From Streptomyces sp. NRRL WC-3626 (GTDB lineage Bacteria; Actinomycetota; Actinomycetes; Streptomycetales; Streptomycetaceae), in NCBI RefSeq assembly GCF_000718785.1, contig NZ_JOCA01000009.1, positions 248,001 to 312,000 of the forward strand: a stretch of DNA of 64,000 nt, in the 5' to 3' direction. Of the stretch, positions 15,562 through 24,430 are shown one piece after another. The notes under the pieces are model-generated. The model searched no databases. It was not told where the DNA came from and saw only the letters and a list, made by a program, of their open reading frames with translations. The position numbers and the translations under genes are program-made. Position 1 is the first letter of the stretch. Each line of letters begins with the position of its first letter.

Positions 15562-15924
15562 GTGCGACCGCACATCATGAAGCGCACCGCCGTCAGCATC
15601 GTCGCCGCGGCGGGCATCGCCGCCGGAAGCCTCGCCGGCGCGACCGTCAGCACCGCGGCGCCCGACACGTCCGTGCGGCAGGCGGCGGTGACCGGCGAGG
15701 CCGGCACGCTGGCGGTGTACGACTTCGGCCTCAGCAACAGCCAGGCCGAGGGGATCCAGCGCCGGCCGGCGGCCCGCTGGGACTACAACGACCTGATCGA
15801 CGGCGACCTCGGATCCAACGGCCGGAAGGCCTTCCAGCGGCACCTCACGGCGGACTGGGGCTACGGGGACTCGGTCGACGGCATCCCCGGAAAGAACACG
15901 ATCAAGGCGTTCCAGCGCAAGCTG
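15562..15924 (+). pseudogene. Small secreted peptidoglycan-binding-like protein, apparently frameshifted at the 3' end
   Basis: From GTG 15562 (AGGGGGA upstream) or ATG 15577 the frame encodes a signal peptide (MKRTAVSIVAAAGIAAGSLA) and then two short repeats: WDYNDLIDGDLGSNGRKAFQ and WGYGDSVDGIPGKNTIKAFQ. These resemble PG_binding_1 repeats of secreted streptomycete proteins. After AFQRKL the frame runs on without stop through a perfect 14-bp-arm hairpin and into the next gene, giving Arg/Pro-rich nonsense. A TGA in another frame lies exactly at the AFQRKL point (CTGAGCC, 15922-15927). The likely explanation is a one-base indel that removed the true stop, either a mutation or a sequencing error. 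Confidence 0.6.
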
Positions 15925-15937
15925 AGCCGGCCGGCCC

Positions 15938-15970
15938 ACGGGCGCGGGACATCACCTGTCCCGCGCCCGT
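15938..15970 (+). terminator. Perfect 14-bp-arm hairpin
   Basis: ACGGGCGCGGGACA (15938-15951) and TGTCCCGCGCCCGT (15957-15970) pair perfectly around TCACC. It follows the expected end of the small secreted gene by about 15 bp and separates it from the telA operon. No T run, as is common for streptomycete terminators. Confidence 0.8.
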
Positions 15971-16072
15971 CGGCCGGAGTGGCCGGTTCCCGTTGCGTAC
16001 CGGTATCACGCGGACACCGGCCGTTCATCCGGACCGCCGGGGAACGTTGGATTCCGCAGGGATGCTCCGGGC

Positions 16073-17149
16073 GTGAGACGGATTATGGGAATCGTCCTCG
16101 CGGTCCTGCTGATCGGTGGCGTGGTGGCCGCCGTCGTCGCGGGCCGGGACAACGGGGAACCGGGCACGGCAACGAGGACCGTGCGCATGGTGATCGGGTC
16201 GGAGAAGGCCGAATTCTTCGCCGACCCCGACGTGGTGAAGGCCCTCGCCGCCAAGGGCTACACCGTCGAGGCGGAGACCTCCGGGTCCTGGGCCATGGAA
16301 GGCCTGGACCTCCAGGGGTACGACCTCGCCTTCCCGTCCAGCCGGGCGCCCGCCGACGAGCTGGCCGAGAAGCACGGGGTACGCGGGATCCTGCCGCGCC
16401 CGTTCTACTCGCCCCTCGTCGTCGTGTCCCGGCGCGGCGCCGCCGAGGTGCTGGCCGCCAACAAGCTGGCCGTGCTCGACGGGAAGAACCCGGGCACGCT
16501 GAGGATGGCCGCCTACCTCGACGCGGCCGGGCGCGACCGCACCTGGCAGCAGCTCGAGGGCGCCGACGCGTACGGGGAGCTCACCGGCACGTTGTACATC
16601 TCCAGCACCGACCCGGAGAGTTCCAACTCCGGCGCCCTGTATCTGGCCGCCGCCTCCTATGTCGCCAACCGCGGCAAGGTGGTCGCGAGCGACACCGAGA
16701 TCGAGCGCACCGCTCCCCTGCTGCGCAAGCTGGTCGGCGTCCAGGGCGCCCAGCAGTCCAGTACGGACGCGGCGTTCCGGGACTTCGTCAGCGGGGCCGG
16801 CAACCCGCTCGTCCTGGTCTACGAGTCCCAGGTGGCCGCCCTCCTCGACGAGCAGCAGAACGCGGACGATCTCGTCGTCCTCTACCCGGACACCACGGTC
16901 AACAGTGACCACACGGTCGTCCCGCTCACCGACGCGGGCCGGGAGGTCGCCGAGCTCCTCGGCGCCGACCCGGCCTTGCGCAAGCTGGCCGTACGGCACG
17001 GCTTCCGCCCGCAGGGCGACGTCGCCGAGTTCGCGGCGGCCGCCGTGGGCCGTACCGCCTATCTCAAGCAGCGACTGACCGGCGTCCGCCAGGCGCCCGT
17101 GCCCACCTCCACGGTGCTGCACGAGCTGGCGCGACGGGCGCGCGGATAA
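16073..17149 (+). CDS. Membrane-anchored type II solute-binding-like protein, first gene of the telA operon
   Basis: A 358-residue protein with an N-terminal membrane segment (residues about 4-23, after basic residues), so it is anchored outside the membrane or secreted. The rest resembles a PstS/ModA-type periplasmic binding domain. The motif STDPESSNSG (178-187) and YES (250-252) recur as TDPTRSNSG and YES in the lipoprotein two genes downstream, so the two binding domains are paralogues. GTG start at 16073; ATG at 16085 is possible. No ABC transporter genes are nearby, so it probably senses rather than imports. It is followed after 15 bp by telA. Confidence 0.8.
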   Translation: MRRIMGIVLAVLLIGGVVAAVVAGRDNGEPGTATRTVRMVIGSEKAEFFADPDVVKALAAKGYTVEAETSGSWAMEGLDLQGYDLAFPSSRAPADELAEKHGVRGILPRPFYSPLVVVSRRGAAEVLAANKLAVLDGKNPGTLRMAAYLDAAGRDRTWQQLEGADAYGELTGTLYISSTDPESSNSGALYLAAASYVANRGKVVASDTEIERTAPLLRKLVGVQGAQQSSTDAAFRDFVSGAGNPLVLVYESQVAALLDEQQNADDLVVLYPDTTVNSDHTVVPLTDAGREVAELLGADPALRKLAVRHGFRPQGDVAEFAAAAVGRTAYLKQRLTGVRQAPVPTSTVLHELARRARG

Positions 17150-17164
17150 GGGGGAACGCACCGG

Positions 17165-18331
17165 ATGAACACCACCGACGGGGACTTCGTCCTCACACCG
17201 CCCGAGGCCGTCGCCGCCGTGCCCCGGGAGAAGGCGGGCGGGCTCGTACCCGTCGACGACGGCGTTCGCGCCGACATGGCGGCCAAGGCGGCCGCGTACG
17301 TCGAGGGGCTGGCCGCCCTGGACGCCCGCTCCCCCGAGTTCGCCGGCAAGGTCGGCGAGATCACCTCGCTGGGCGGCGGTGAGATGCGGACCGCCACAGC
17401 GCAGTCCAACCGCATGCTGGAGCGCACGCTCCGCAGCCTGCCCGGCAAGGGCGGGGACGCCCAGTCCCAGGTGGCGGGGTCGCTCGTCGAACTGCGGCGC
17501 GTGGTGGAGGACCTGGACCCGCGCGACCTGCCCGCGAGCAAGGGACGCACGTTCCTCTCCCGGCTGCCCGGCGGCAACAGACTGCGCGACCACATTGCCA
17601 AGTACGCCTCGGCACAGGGCACTCTGAACCGGATCGTGGGCGCGCTGCGCGGCGGCCAGGACGAACTGCGGCGTGACAACGCGGCGTTGCAGACGGAGCG
17701 GGTCCGGCTGTGGGAGACCATGGGCAAGCTCCAGGAGTACGTCGTCCTCACGGAGGCCCTGGACACGGCCGTGGAGCGGCACATCGGGGCCGCCGATCCC
17801 TCGGAGGCCGACTCGCTGCGCGCCGACGTCCTCTTCCCCGTCCGGCAGAAGCACCAGGACCTTCTCACCCAGCTCGCCGTGTGCGCGCAGGGCTACCTCG
17901 CCATGGACGTCGTACGACGCAACAACGACGAGCTGATCAAGGGCGTGGACCGGGCGGCCACGACGACCGTGTCGGCGCTGCGGATCTCCGTGATGCTGGC
18001 GTCCGCGCTGGACAACCAGAAGAAGGTGGTCGAGCAGGTCGACGCGCTGCGCGGCACCACCGAGGACCTGATCCGGGGCAACGCGGAGATGCTGGCGACG
18101 CAGAGCGGCGAGATCCAGCGCATCGCCGCCGACCCGGCGGTCGGGGCGGAGACGCTGCGGTCGGCGTTCCAGCAGATCTACCGCACGCTCGACGCCATCG
18201 ACACCTACAAGGCGCAGGCGACGGAGGCGATGGCGGTGACGGTGGAGAACCTGACCTCCGAACTGCAGCACGCGAGCTCCTACTTGGAACGCAGCCGGTC
18301 GCGGGGCGCGCTGGAAGGGGGCCTCGGATGA
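17165..18331 (+). CDS. TelA-family (toxic-anion-resistance) protein
   Basis: A 388-residue, Ala-rich, nearly all-helical cytosolic protein of the TelA/KlaA/YaaN family. That family is named for tellurite resistance, but its biochemical role is unknown; it occurs with other stress and envelope genes. Recognisable segments are LGGGEMRTATAQSNRMLER, ELRRDNAALQTERVRLWETM, LQEYVVLTEALD and RRNNDELIKGVDRAATTTVS. Long heptad-like stretches suggest coiled coils. ATG at 17165 with GGGGGAA upstream. Its TGA overlaps the ATG of the next gene. The family usually pairs with XpaC, and an XpaC-like gene ends this operon. Confidence 0.88.
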   Translation: MNTTDGDFVLTPPEAVAAVPREKAGGLVPVDDGVRADMAAKAAAYVEGLAALDARSPEFAGKVGEITSLGGGEMRTATAQSNRMLERTLRSLPGKGGDAQSQVAGSLVELRRVVEDLDPRDLPASKGRTFLSRLPGGNRLRDHIAKYASAQGTLNRIVGALRGGQDELRRDNAALQTERVRLWETMGKLQEYVVLTEALDTAVERHIGAADPSEADSLRADVLFPVRQKHQDLLTQLAVCAQGYLAMDVVRRNNDELIKGVDRAATTTVSALRISVMLASALDNQKKVVEQVDALRGTTEDLIRGNAEMLATQSGEIQRIAADPAVGAETLRSAFQQIYRTLDAIDTYKAQATEAMAVTVENLTSELQHASSYLERSRSRGALEGGLG

Positions 18332-19872
18332 GACGGCACATCCCGGCCGCACTGCTCGCCGCCGCCGCGCTGCTGACCGGCTGCACGTCGGACTCGGACA
18401 GCCGTGAGGAGACGGACCCCGGAGCCGCCGAGCCGGGCACGCTCCGGATCCTGGCCTCCAGCGAGCTCAGCGATATGACACCGGTCCTGGAACGGGTCGA
18501 GAAGGACACCGGCGTGAGGGTCCGGCCGACCTGGATCGGCACGCTCGACGCCGTGGACATGCTGGCCACGGGGAGGACGGACGGCCGGTACGACGCCGTG
18601 TGGCTGTCGTCCAACGACTATCTGCGGCTGCGCCCGGAGGCCGCGGACAAGGTCGTCTCGGAGACACCCGTGATGACGAGCCCCGTCGCCCTCGGCGTCC
18701 GCACGGCCACCGTGCGACGGCTGGGCTGGAAGCCGGAGGAGGTCACCTGGTCCGCGATCGAGCGGGCCGTGCGGGACGGCGGGCTCACCTACGGCATGAC
18801 CGACCCGACCCGCTCCAACTCCGGCTTCTCCACACTGATCTCCGTCGCCTCCGCGCTCTCCGGGGCACAGTCCGCGCTCACCGACGCGGACGTGACCGAG
18901 GCGACGCCCCGGCTGAAGGACTTCTTCAGGGGGCAGAAGCTGACATCGGGTTCGTCGGGCTGGCTGGCCGGCGCGTACGACCGGCGCGGCGACGTGGACG
19001 CGATCCTCAACTACGAGTCCGTCCTCGAGCAGATCAAGGGCCTGACCGTGATCCGCCCGAAGGACGGGGTGGTGACCGCCGACTATCCGCTGACCTCCCT
19101 GGCCTCGACGGACACGGACACCCGCGAGGACGTGCGCCGGGTGACCGAGGCGCTGCGCTCGGACGCCGTCCAGCGGCTGATCACCGACCGCACCCTGCGC
19201 CGCCCGGTCGTCGCCTCGGTGACACCCGCGGCCGGACTCGACACGAGCCGCCGACGCGAACTGCCGTTCCCCGGCAGCCGTTCCGTCGCCGACGGGCTGC
19301 TCGACGCGTACGAGAACCAGCTGCGCCGCCCCTCCCGCACGGTGTACGTCCTCGACACCTCCGGCTCGATGGAGGGCGACCGGATCGCCCGGCTGAAGCA
19401 GGCCCTCACCGGCCTCACCAGCGACTTCCGCGACCGGGAGGAGGTCACGCTGATGCCGTTCGGGACGGCGGTGAAGAGCGTGCGCACCCATGTCGTCGGC
19501 CCCGCCGACCCGGAGCGGGGGCTCGCCGCGATCCGCCGGGACACCGCGGCGCTGCGCGCGGAGGGCGAGACCGCGATCTACTCGTCGCTGGAGAAGGCGT
19601 ACGGCCATCTCGGCGGCGGGCAGGACACGTTCACGTCGATCGTGCTGATGACGGACGGCGAGAACACGGCGGGCGTCAAGGCCGGCGACTTCGACTCCTT
19701 CTACCGGACGCTGTCCCGCGAGCGGCAGGACATCCCCGTCTTCCCCATCCTCTTCGGCGACTCCGACCGCTCCGAACTGGAGCACATCGCCCAGCTGACC
19801 GGCGGCCGCCTCTTCGACGCGCGGAAGGGGTCGCTGGACGGGGCGTTCGAGGAGATCCGTGGCTATCAGTAG
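18328..19872 (+). CDS. Lipoprotein fusing a solute-binding domain with a von Willebrand factor A domain
   Basis: A 514-residue exported lipoprotein with lipobox LLTGC (Cys19). Residues about 38-300 are a type II solute-binding domain with TDPTRSNSG (158-166) and YES (229-231). Residues about 336-510 are a VWA domain with an intact metal-ion-dependent adhesion site: DTSGS (343-347), Thr415 in GET and Asp443 in MTDGEN. VWA sites bind a partner carboxylate through Mg2+, so this protein probably couples ligand binding to protein-protein contact outside the cell. The ATG overlaps the telA stop (ATGA). Confidence 0.85.
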   Translation: MRRHIPAALLAAAALLTGCTSDSDSREETDPGAAEPGTLRILASSELSDMTPVLERVEKDTGVRVRPTWIGTLDAVDMLATGRTDGRYDAVWLSSNDYLRLRPEAADKVVSETPVMTSPVALGVRTATVRRLGWKPEEVTWSAIERAVRDGGLTYGMTDPTRSNSGFSTLISVASALSGAQSALTDADVTEATPRLKDFFRGQKLTSGSSGWLAGAYDRRGDVDAILNYESVLEQIKGLTVIRPKDGVVTADYPLTSLASTDTDTREDVRRVTEALRSDAVQRLITDRTLRRPVVASVTPAAGLDTSRRRELPFPGSRSVADGLLDAYENQLRRPSRTVYVLDTSGSMEGDRIARLKQALTGLTSDFRDREEVTLMPFGTAVKSVRTHVVGPADPERGLAAIRRDTAALRAEGETAIYSSLEKAYGHLGGGQDTFTSIVLMTDGENTAGVKAGDFDSFYRTLSRERQDIPVFPILFGDSDRSELEHIAQLTGGRLFDARKGSLDGAFEEIRGYQ

Positions 19873-20470
19873 ATACCTGGAGTCCCGCAAGAACATCGCG
19901 GGCGGCGTGTGCGGGCTCGCCGGTCTCGTGCTGACCTTCACCGGGGTGGCGGGCCCGTACTGGCCGGTCGTGGTCGTCGGCCTGTACGGCGCGGGCGCGC
20001 TGATCGCCCCACCGGAACGCCCCGCCCTGCCGGACTTCCCCGACCCGTCGGCCCAGCTGGACGAACTGCGCGCCGACTACGCGACGTTGCGCGGCTATCT
20101 GACGGAGGTGGACCTGTCCCCGGCGGCCGGGGCCCGCCTCACCGAACTGACGGATCTGCTCACCGCCCTGCTGGACCCCGGCTGGGCCACCGAACTCCTC
20201 GCCGAGGACCCGGAGGGCCTGCACACCCTGTCCCGGACGGTACGGCAGGACCTCCCCGAGGCCGTGGACAGCTACGTACGAGCACGCTGGTGGACCCGTC
20301 TCACACCGAACCAGGAGCCCCCGGAGCGGCACCTGGAACGCCAGTTGGTCCTGCTGCGCCGGGAATCGGAGAACCTGGCGGCGGTCCTGCGCGACACGGA
20401 GTCCCGCCGTCAGGAGACCCACACCCGGTACCTGGAGGAGCGGGGCGGGGCGGACGGGCCCGGCGCCTGA
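19859..20470 (+). CDS. XpaC-like membrane protein, last gene of the telA operon
   Basis: A 203-residue protein. Two hydrophobic segments (about 13-32 and 34-52) are followed by a charged, mostly helical cytosolic part with a coiled-coil-like C-terminus. Layout and position suggest the XpaC family, commonly next to telA (as in Bacillus xpaC-yaaN). Similarity is judged by architecture and context, so it is less certain than the TelA call. GTG at 19859 has GAGGAG upstream and overlaps the VWA gene by 14 bp. Confidence 0.68.
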   Translation: MAISRYLESRKNIAGGVCGLAGLVLTFTGVAGPYWPVVVVGLYGAGALIAPPERPALPDFPDPSAQLDELRADYATLRGYLTEVDLSPAAGARLTELTDLLTALLDPGWATELLAEDPEGLHTLSRTVRQDLPEAVDSYVRARWWTRLTPNQEPPERHLERQLVLLRRESENLAAVLRDTESRRQETHTRYLEERGGADGPGA

Positions 20471-20508
20471 CGTGGACGGCGGCGCGCGGCGTGCGCGGAG
20501 ATGGGCGA

Positions 20509-20562
20509 GGGCCCGCCGCCGGTCCCTTCGCCGGGGCGGGCAAAGGGAGTGGCGGCGGGCCC
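20509..20562. terminator. Inverted repeat between convergent genes
   Basis: GGGCCCGCCGCC (20509-20520) and GGCGGCGGGCCC (20551-20562) are perfect 12-bp arms around a 30-nt spacer. It lies between the telA operon (ends 20470) and pckG (ends 20688), so it could stop transcripts from both sides. Confidence 0.6.
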
Positions 20563-20687
20563 CATGACACCGCACGCCGTTGTGCGGGTCTCGCCGGTGT
20601 GTTCCGCGGCCGGCCGTGGCGTGACGATCGCTGGTCAGGGCATCCTCAAACCGAGAAACCGACCGGCCGCGGGGTCTGTGGCGGGCC

Positions 20688-22508
20688 TCAGCCCAGGCGC
20701 CGCACCAGCGCCCGGTACTCGTCCCACAGTTCCTCGGGCGTGTGCGCACCGAAGGTGTTGAGGTGGTCGGGGACCAGGGCGGCCTCCTCGCGCCAGACGT
20801 CCTTGTCGACGCTGAGCAGGAAGTCCAGGTCGGCGTCGGAGAGGTCCAGACCGGCGGTGTCCAGCGCGGCCTTGGCCGGGAGCACGCCGATCGGGGTCTC
20901 GACACCCTCCGCCTCGCCGTTCAGGCGCTCCACGATCCACTTCAGGACGCGGGAGTTCTCACCGAAGCCGGGCCAGACGAACGTGCCGTCCTCGTTCTTG
21001 CGGAACCAGTTGACGTAGTAGATCTTGGGCAGCTTCGACTGGTCCTTGCCCTTGGCCACGTCGACCCAGTGCGCCATGTAGTCGCCCATGTTGTAGCCGC
21101 AGAAGGGCAGCATGGCGAACGGGTCGCGGCGCAGCTCGCCGACCCTGCCCTCGGCGGCGGCGGTCTTCTCGGAGGCCACGTTGGCGCCGAGGAAGACACC
21201 GTGGTTCCAGTCGAAGGACTCGGTGACCAGCGGTACGGCGCTGGCCCGGCGGCCGCCGAAGAGGATCGCGGAGATCGGCACGCCCTTGGGGTCCTCCCAC
21301 TCCGGCGCGATGATCGGGCACTGCGCGGCGGGGGTGGTGAAGCGGGCGTTGGGGTGCGCGGCGGGCGTGGTGGACTCGGGAGTCCAGTCGTTGCCCTTCC
21401 AGTCGGTGAGGTGGGCCGGGGTCTCCTCGGTCATGCCCTCCCACCACACGTCGTTGTCGTCGGTGAGGGCGACGTTGGTGAAGACGGAGTTGCCCCACAG
21501 GGTCTTCATCGCGTTGGCGTTGGTGTGCTCGCCGGTGCCGGGGGCGACGCCGAAGAAGCCGGCCTCCGGGTTGATGGCGTACAGGCGGCCGTCCTCGCCG
21601 AAGCGCATCCAGGCGATGTCGTCGCCGATCGTCTCGACCGTCCAGCCGGAGATCGTGGGCTCCAGCATGGCGAGGTTGGTCTTGCCGCAGGCCGACGGGA
21701 AGGCGGCGGCGACGTACTTGGACTCACCGGTGGGGGGCGTGAGCTTCAGGATGAGCATGTGCTCGGCCAGCCAGCCCTCGTCGCGGGCCATGACGGACGC
21801 GATGCGCAGGGCGTAGCACTTCTTGCCGAGCAGGGCGTTGCCGCCGTAGCCGGAGCCGTAGGACCAGATCTCGCGGTCCTCGGGGAAGTGCGAGATGTAC
21901 TTCGTGCTGTTGCAGGGCCAGGGGACGTCCTCCTGGCCGGGCTCCAGCGGGGCGCCGACCGAGTGCACGGCCTTGACGAAGAAGCCGTCGTCGCCGAGCT
22001 CGTCCAGGACGGGCTGTCCCATACGGGTCATGGTGCGCATGGAGACGGCGACGTACGCGGAGTCGGTGATCTCGACGCCGATGGCGGACAGCGGAGAGCC
22101 GAGCGGGCCCATGCAGAAGGGCACGACGTACAGGGTGCGGCCCTTCATCGAGCCGCGGAAGACGCCCTGCTCGCCCCGGAAGACGTCCCGCATCTCGGCG
22201 GGGGCCTTCCAGTGGTTCGTGGGGCCGGCGTCCTCCTCCTTCTCGGAGCAGATGAAGGTCCGGTCCTCGACGCGGGCGACGTCGGTGGGGTCGGAGGCCG
22301 CGTAGTAGGAGTTCGGGCGCTTGATCGGGTCCAGCTTCCGGAAGGTGCCCTTGGCGACGAGCTCCCCGCACAGGCGCTCGTACTCGGCCTCCGAGCCGTC
22401 GCACCAGACCACCCGGTCCGGCTGCGTCAGGTCTGCGATCTCGTCGACCCAGGAGATCAGTCCCTGGTGGGTGGTGGGGACGCCGGGTTCCGCGATGTCG
22501 CGCGCCAC
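20688..22508 (-). CDS. pckG: Phosphoenolpyruvate carboxykinase (GTP)
   Basis: A cytosolic enzyme of 606 residues, standard for the GTP-dependent family. It makes phosphoenolpyruvate from oxaloacetate and GTP, the first committed step of gluconeogenesis. The P-loop [11 protein letters not shown] (about 270-280) and the following [10 protein letters not shown] with metal-binding Asp are clear, as are [15 protein letters not shown] and [14 protein letters not shown]. The GTG start at 22508 has AGGAG upstream; the longer frame to 22610 is unlikely. It faces the telA operon and diverges from the hlyIII gene. Confidence 0.97.
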   Translation of the reverse strand: MARDIAEPGVPTTHQGLISWVDEIADLTQPDRVVWCDGSEAEYERLCGELVAKGTFRKLDPIKRPNSYYAASDPTDVARVEDRTFICSEKEEDAGPTNHWKAPAEMRDVFRGEQGVFRGSMKGRTLYVVPFCMGPLGSPLSAIGVEITDSAYVAVSMRTMTRMGQPVLDELGDDGFFVKAVHSVGAPLEPGQEDVPWPCNSTKYISHFPEDREIWSYGSGYGGNALLGKKCYALRIASVMARDEGWLAEHMLILKLTPPTGESKYVAAAFPSACGKTNLAMLEPTISGWTVETIGDDIAWMRFGEDGRLYAINPEAGFFGVAPGTGEHTNANAMKTLWGNSVFTNVALTDDNDVWWEGMTEETPAHLTDWKGNDWTPESTTPAAHPNARFTTPAAQCPIIAPEWEDPKGVPISAILFGGRRASAVPLVTESFDWNHGVFLGANVASEKTAAAEGRVGELRRDPFAMLPFCGYNMGDYMAHWVDVAKGKDQSKLPKIYYVNWFRKNEDGTFVWPGFGENSRVLKWIVERLNGEAEGVETPIGVLPAKAALDTAGLDLSDADLDFLLSVDKDVWREEAALVPDHLNTFGAHTPEELWDEYRALVRRLG

Positions 22509-22835
22509 GATTGCTCCTAAATGAGGGTTTTTTGTTGGGAGGCCCCGTGGGGGCTGCGACCCGGATGCTGCACGGTGGTGCGCTGCGCGCTCATCCGGTG
22601 TCGACCGCACTCATTTGATCATCCGACGGGAGCGCCCATCTGTCCAGAGGGCCGCACAAGTGAGCAACGTGACGATGACCACGGTTTCTCGGGACACTTT
22701 GCGCGCACGTTGGGTTCACCTTGCGATTTCTTTGCGTGACAACGCGGAGGGGTGGCGTGAGATGATGGCCACTTCGTGCTCGTCAATTCGACGGCCCGAC
22801 GCGTAACTTACGGTCCCGTAGGTACGATGCGAAGC
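22509..22835. other. 327-bp divergent intergenic region
   Basis: Holds the promoters of pckG and the HlyIII-family gene. I see no clear operator, riboswitch or convincing small gene. A run of A/T-richer sequence (TTGCGATTTCTTTGCG, about 22720-22735) is unusual for the window and may be promoter DNA. Confidence 0.5.
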
Positions 22836-23543
22836 ATGACTGCGCTCGTCCCCGACGCCCCCACGGATCCGCCGGCCGACGGCCCGGTGGAGACCTCCCT
22901 GCCGCATCCGGTCAAGCCCAAGCTGCGCGGCTGGCTGCATCTCGGCATGTTCCCCGCCGCCCTGGTCGCCGGGCTGGTGCTGACCGCCTTCGCCGACTCG
23001 GCACGCGGGCGTCTGGCCTGCGGGGTCTTCGCCCTGACCGCCTGCCTGCTGTTCGGCGTGAGCGCGCTGTACCACCGGGGCGACTGGAGCCCCCGCATGG
23101 ACGGGGTGCTGCGCCGCCTCGACCACGCCAACATCTTCCTGATCATCGCGGGCACCTACACGCCGCTGACCATCCTGCTGCTGCCCGAGTCCAAGGGACG
23201 GTGGCTGCTGTGGGGCATCTGGGGGGCGGCGGTGGCCGGGATCGCCTTCCGGGTCTTCTGGGTCGGCGCGCCGCGCTGGCTGTACACGCCCTGCTACATC
23301 GCGATGGGCTGGGCGGCCGTCTTCTTCCTGCCGGACTTCATGCGCTCGGGCGGCATCGCCGTACTCGTCCTGGTGATCGTGGGCGGTCTGCTCTACAGCG
23401 CGGGCGGGGTCATCTACGGCATCAAGAAGCCCAACCCGTCACCGCGCTGGTTCGGCTTCCACGAGGTCTTCCACTCCTTCACCCTGGCCGCCTTCATCGC
23501 CCACTACGTCGGCATCTCCCTGGTGGCCTACCAGCACGCGTGA
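22836..23543 (+). CDS. Hemolysin III (HlyIII/PAQR)-family membrane protein
   Basis: A 235-residue membrane protein with seven hydrophobic segments. The PAQR metal-site motifs are present: SALYHRGDWSP (Ser and His), DHANIFLIIAGTYTP (Asp) and HEVFHSFTLAAFIAHY (two His). The family is named for a Bacillus hemolysin, but bacterial members more likely act as zinc-dependent ceramidase-like or membrane-fluidity proteins. ATG 22836 chosen; ATG 22827 would add three residues. It diverges from pckG. Confidence 0.9.
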   Translation: MTALVPDAPTDPPADGPVETSLPHPVKPKLRGWLHLGMFPAALVAGLVLTAFADSARGRLACGVFALTACLLFGVSALYHRGDWSPRMDGVLRRLDHANIFLIIAGTYTPLTILLLPESKGRWLLWGIWGAAVAGIAFRVFWVGAPRWLYTPCYIAMGWAAVFFLPDFMRSGGIAVLVLVIVGGLLYSAGGVIYGIKKPNPSPRWFGFHEVFHSFTLAAFIAHYVGISLVAYQHA

Positions 23544-23583
23544 TTCCACGGACCGCGTCCACCCGGCATGGCATCCTGGCCGG

Positions 23584-24315
23584 GTGAACGGTCCCGAGAT
23601 CCACGTCGAGTTCGCCACCGAGCTGCTGCTCTTCGTCCCCCGGGCACGCCCCACCGGCGCCACGAAGGCCGCCACCGACGGCGTCTCCACCCTCGGCCAT
23701 GTCGTCGAGTCCCTCGGCGTCCCGCTCACCGAGGTCGGCACGCTGCTCGTGGACGGCCGCGAGGTGCCGGCCGGGCATGTGCCGGCGGCGGGCGAGTCGG
23801 TGGCGGTACGCGCCGTCGCGCACCCCCAGCGGGTACCGGGGGCTCCCCTGCGCTTCCTGCTCGACGTCCACCTCGGCACACTGGCCCGCCGGCTGCGGCT
23901 GCTGGGCGTGGACACGGCGTACGAGTCCACCGACATCGGCGATCCGGCGCTGGCCGCGCGGTCGGCGGCTGAGCGGCGGGTGATGCTCAGCCGCGACCGG
24001 GGGCTGCTGCGGCGGCGTGAGCTGTGGGCGGGCGCGTTCGTGTACAGCACCCGGCCCGAGGAACAACTCACCTACGTGCTGGACCGCTTCCGCCCCGAGC
24101 TACGGCCCTGGACCCGGTGCACGGCCTGCAACGGGATGTTGCGCAAGGTCACCAAGGACGAGGTCGCGGACCAGCTGAAGGGCGGTACGCACCGGTCGTA
24201 CGACGTGTTCGCGCAGTGCGGTGAGTGCGGGCGCGCCTACTGGAAGGGCGCGCATCACGAGCAACTCGTCGCGATCGTGGAGCGGGCGGTCGCTTCACAG
24301 CCCGAGCGGGGCTGA
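23584..24315 (+). CDS. Mut7-C RNase-domain protein with an N-terminal ubiquitin-like domain
   Basis: A 243-residue protein. Residues about 1-80 look like the beta-grasp domain seen in Mut7-C fusions (NGPEIHVEFATELL...). From about 90 comes the Mut7-C PIN-like RNase: LRFLLDVHLGTLARRLRLLG with Asp, STDIGDPALA with Asp, and MLSRDRGLL with Asp. Residues 178-218 carry a zinc ribbon (CTAC and CGEC). The predicted activity is RNA cleavage; its cellular target is unknown. GTG start at 23584, 40 bp after hlyIII on the same strand. Confidence 0.85.
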   Translation: MNGPEIHVEFATELLLFVPRARPTGATKAATDGVSTLGHVVESLGVPLTEVGTLLVDGREVPAGHVPAAGESVAVRAVAHPQRVPGAPLRFLLDVHLGTLARRLRLLGVDTAYESTDIGDPALAARSAAERRVMLSRDRGLLRRRELWAGAFVYSTRPEEQLTYVLDRFRPELRPWTRCTACNGMLRKVTKDEVADQLKGGTHRSYDVFAQCGECGRAYWKGAHHEQLVAIVERAVASQPERG

Positions 24316-24327
24316 GGGCAAGCGCAC

Positions 24328-24408
24328 CGAAGGGGCGCGGGGCCGTAGCGATGTGCGGCTCCGCCGCGTGGACGCGACCAGCCATGACGCACCCGCGCGT
24401 TCCATGGC
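24328..24408. repeat. Streptomyces-type dispersed intergenic sequence
   Basis: The stretch with GGGGCGCGGGG, then GTGCGGCTCCGCCGCGTG and CGCGACCAGCC, is a form I recall as recurring many times between convergent genes in Streptomyces genomes. Here too it lies between two convergent genes. GCGGCTCCGCCGC forms a small hairpin. Only one copy is in this window, so the claim rests on memory. Confidence 0.45.
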
Positions 24409-24430
24409 CGCCACCGCGCCCCGGCCTCGC

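Noticed and set aside
15925..16908. Extension of the small secreted protein to 464 residues.
   Set aside because: The extension crosses a perfect terminator hairpin and overlaps the solute-binding gene out of frame; composition is Arg/Pro/Gly nonsense.
22521..22806. Small plus-strand frames upstream of hlyIII.
   Set aside because: No ribosome site, no conserved motif, and they lie in the pckG/hlyIII promoter region.
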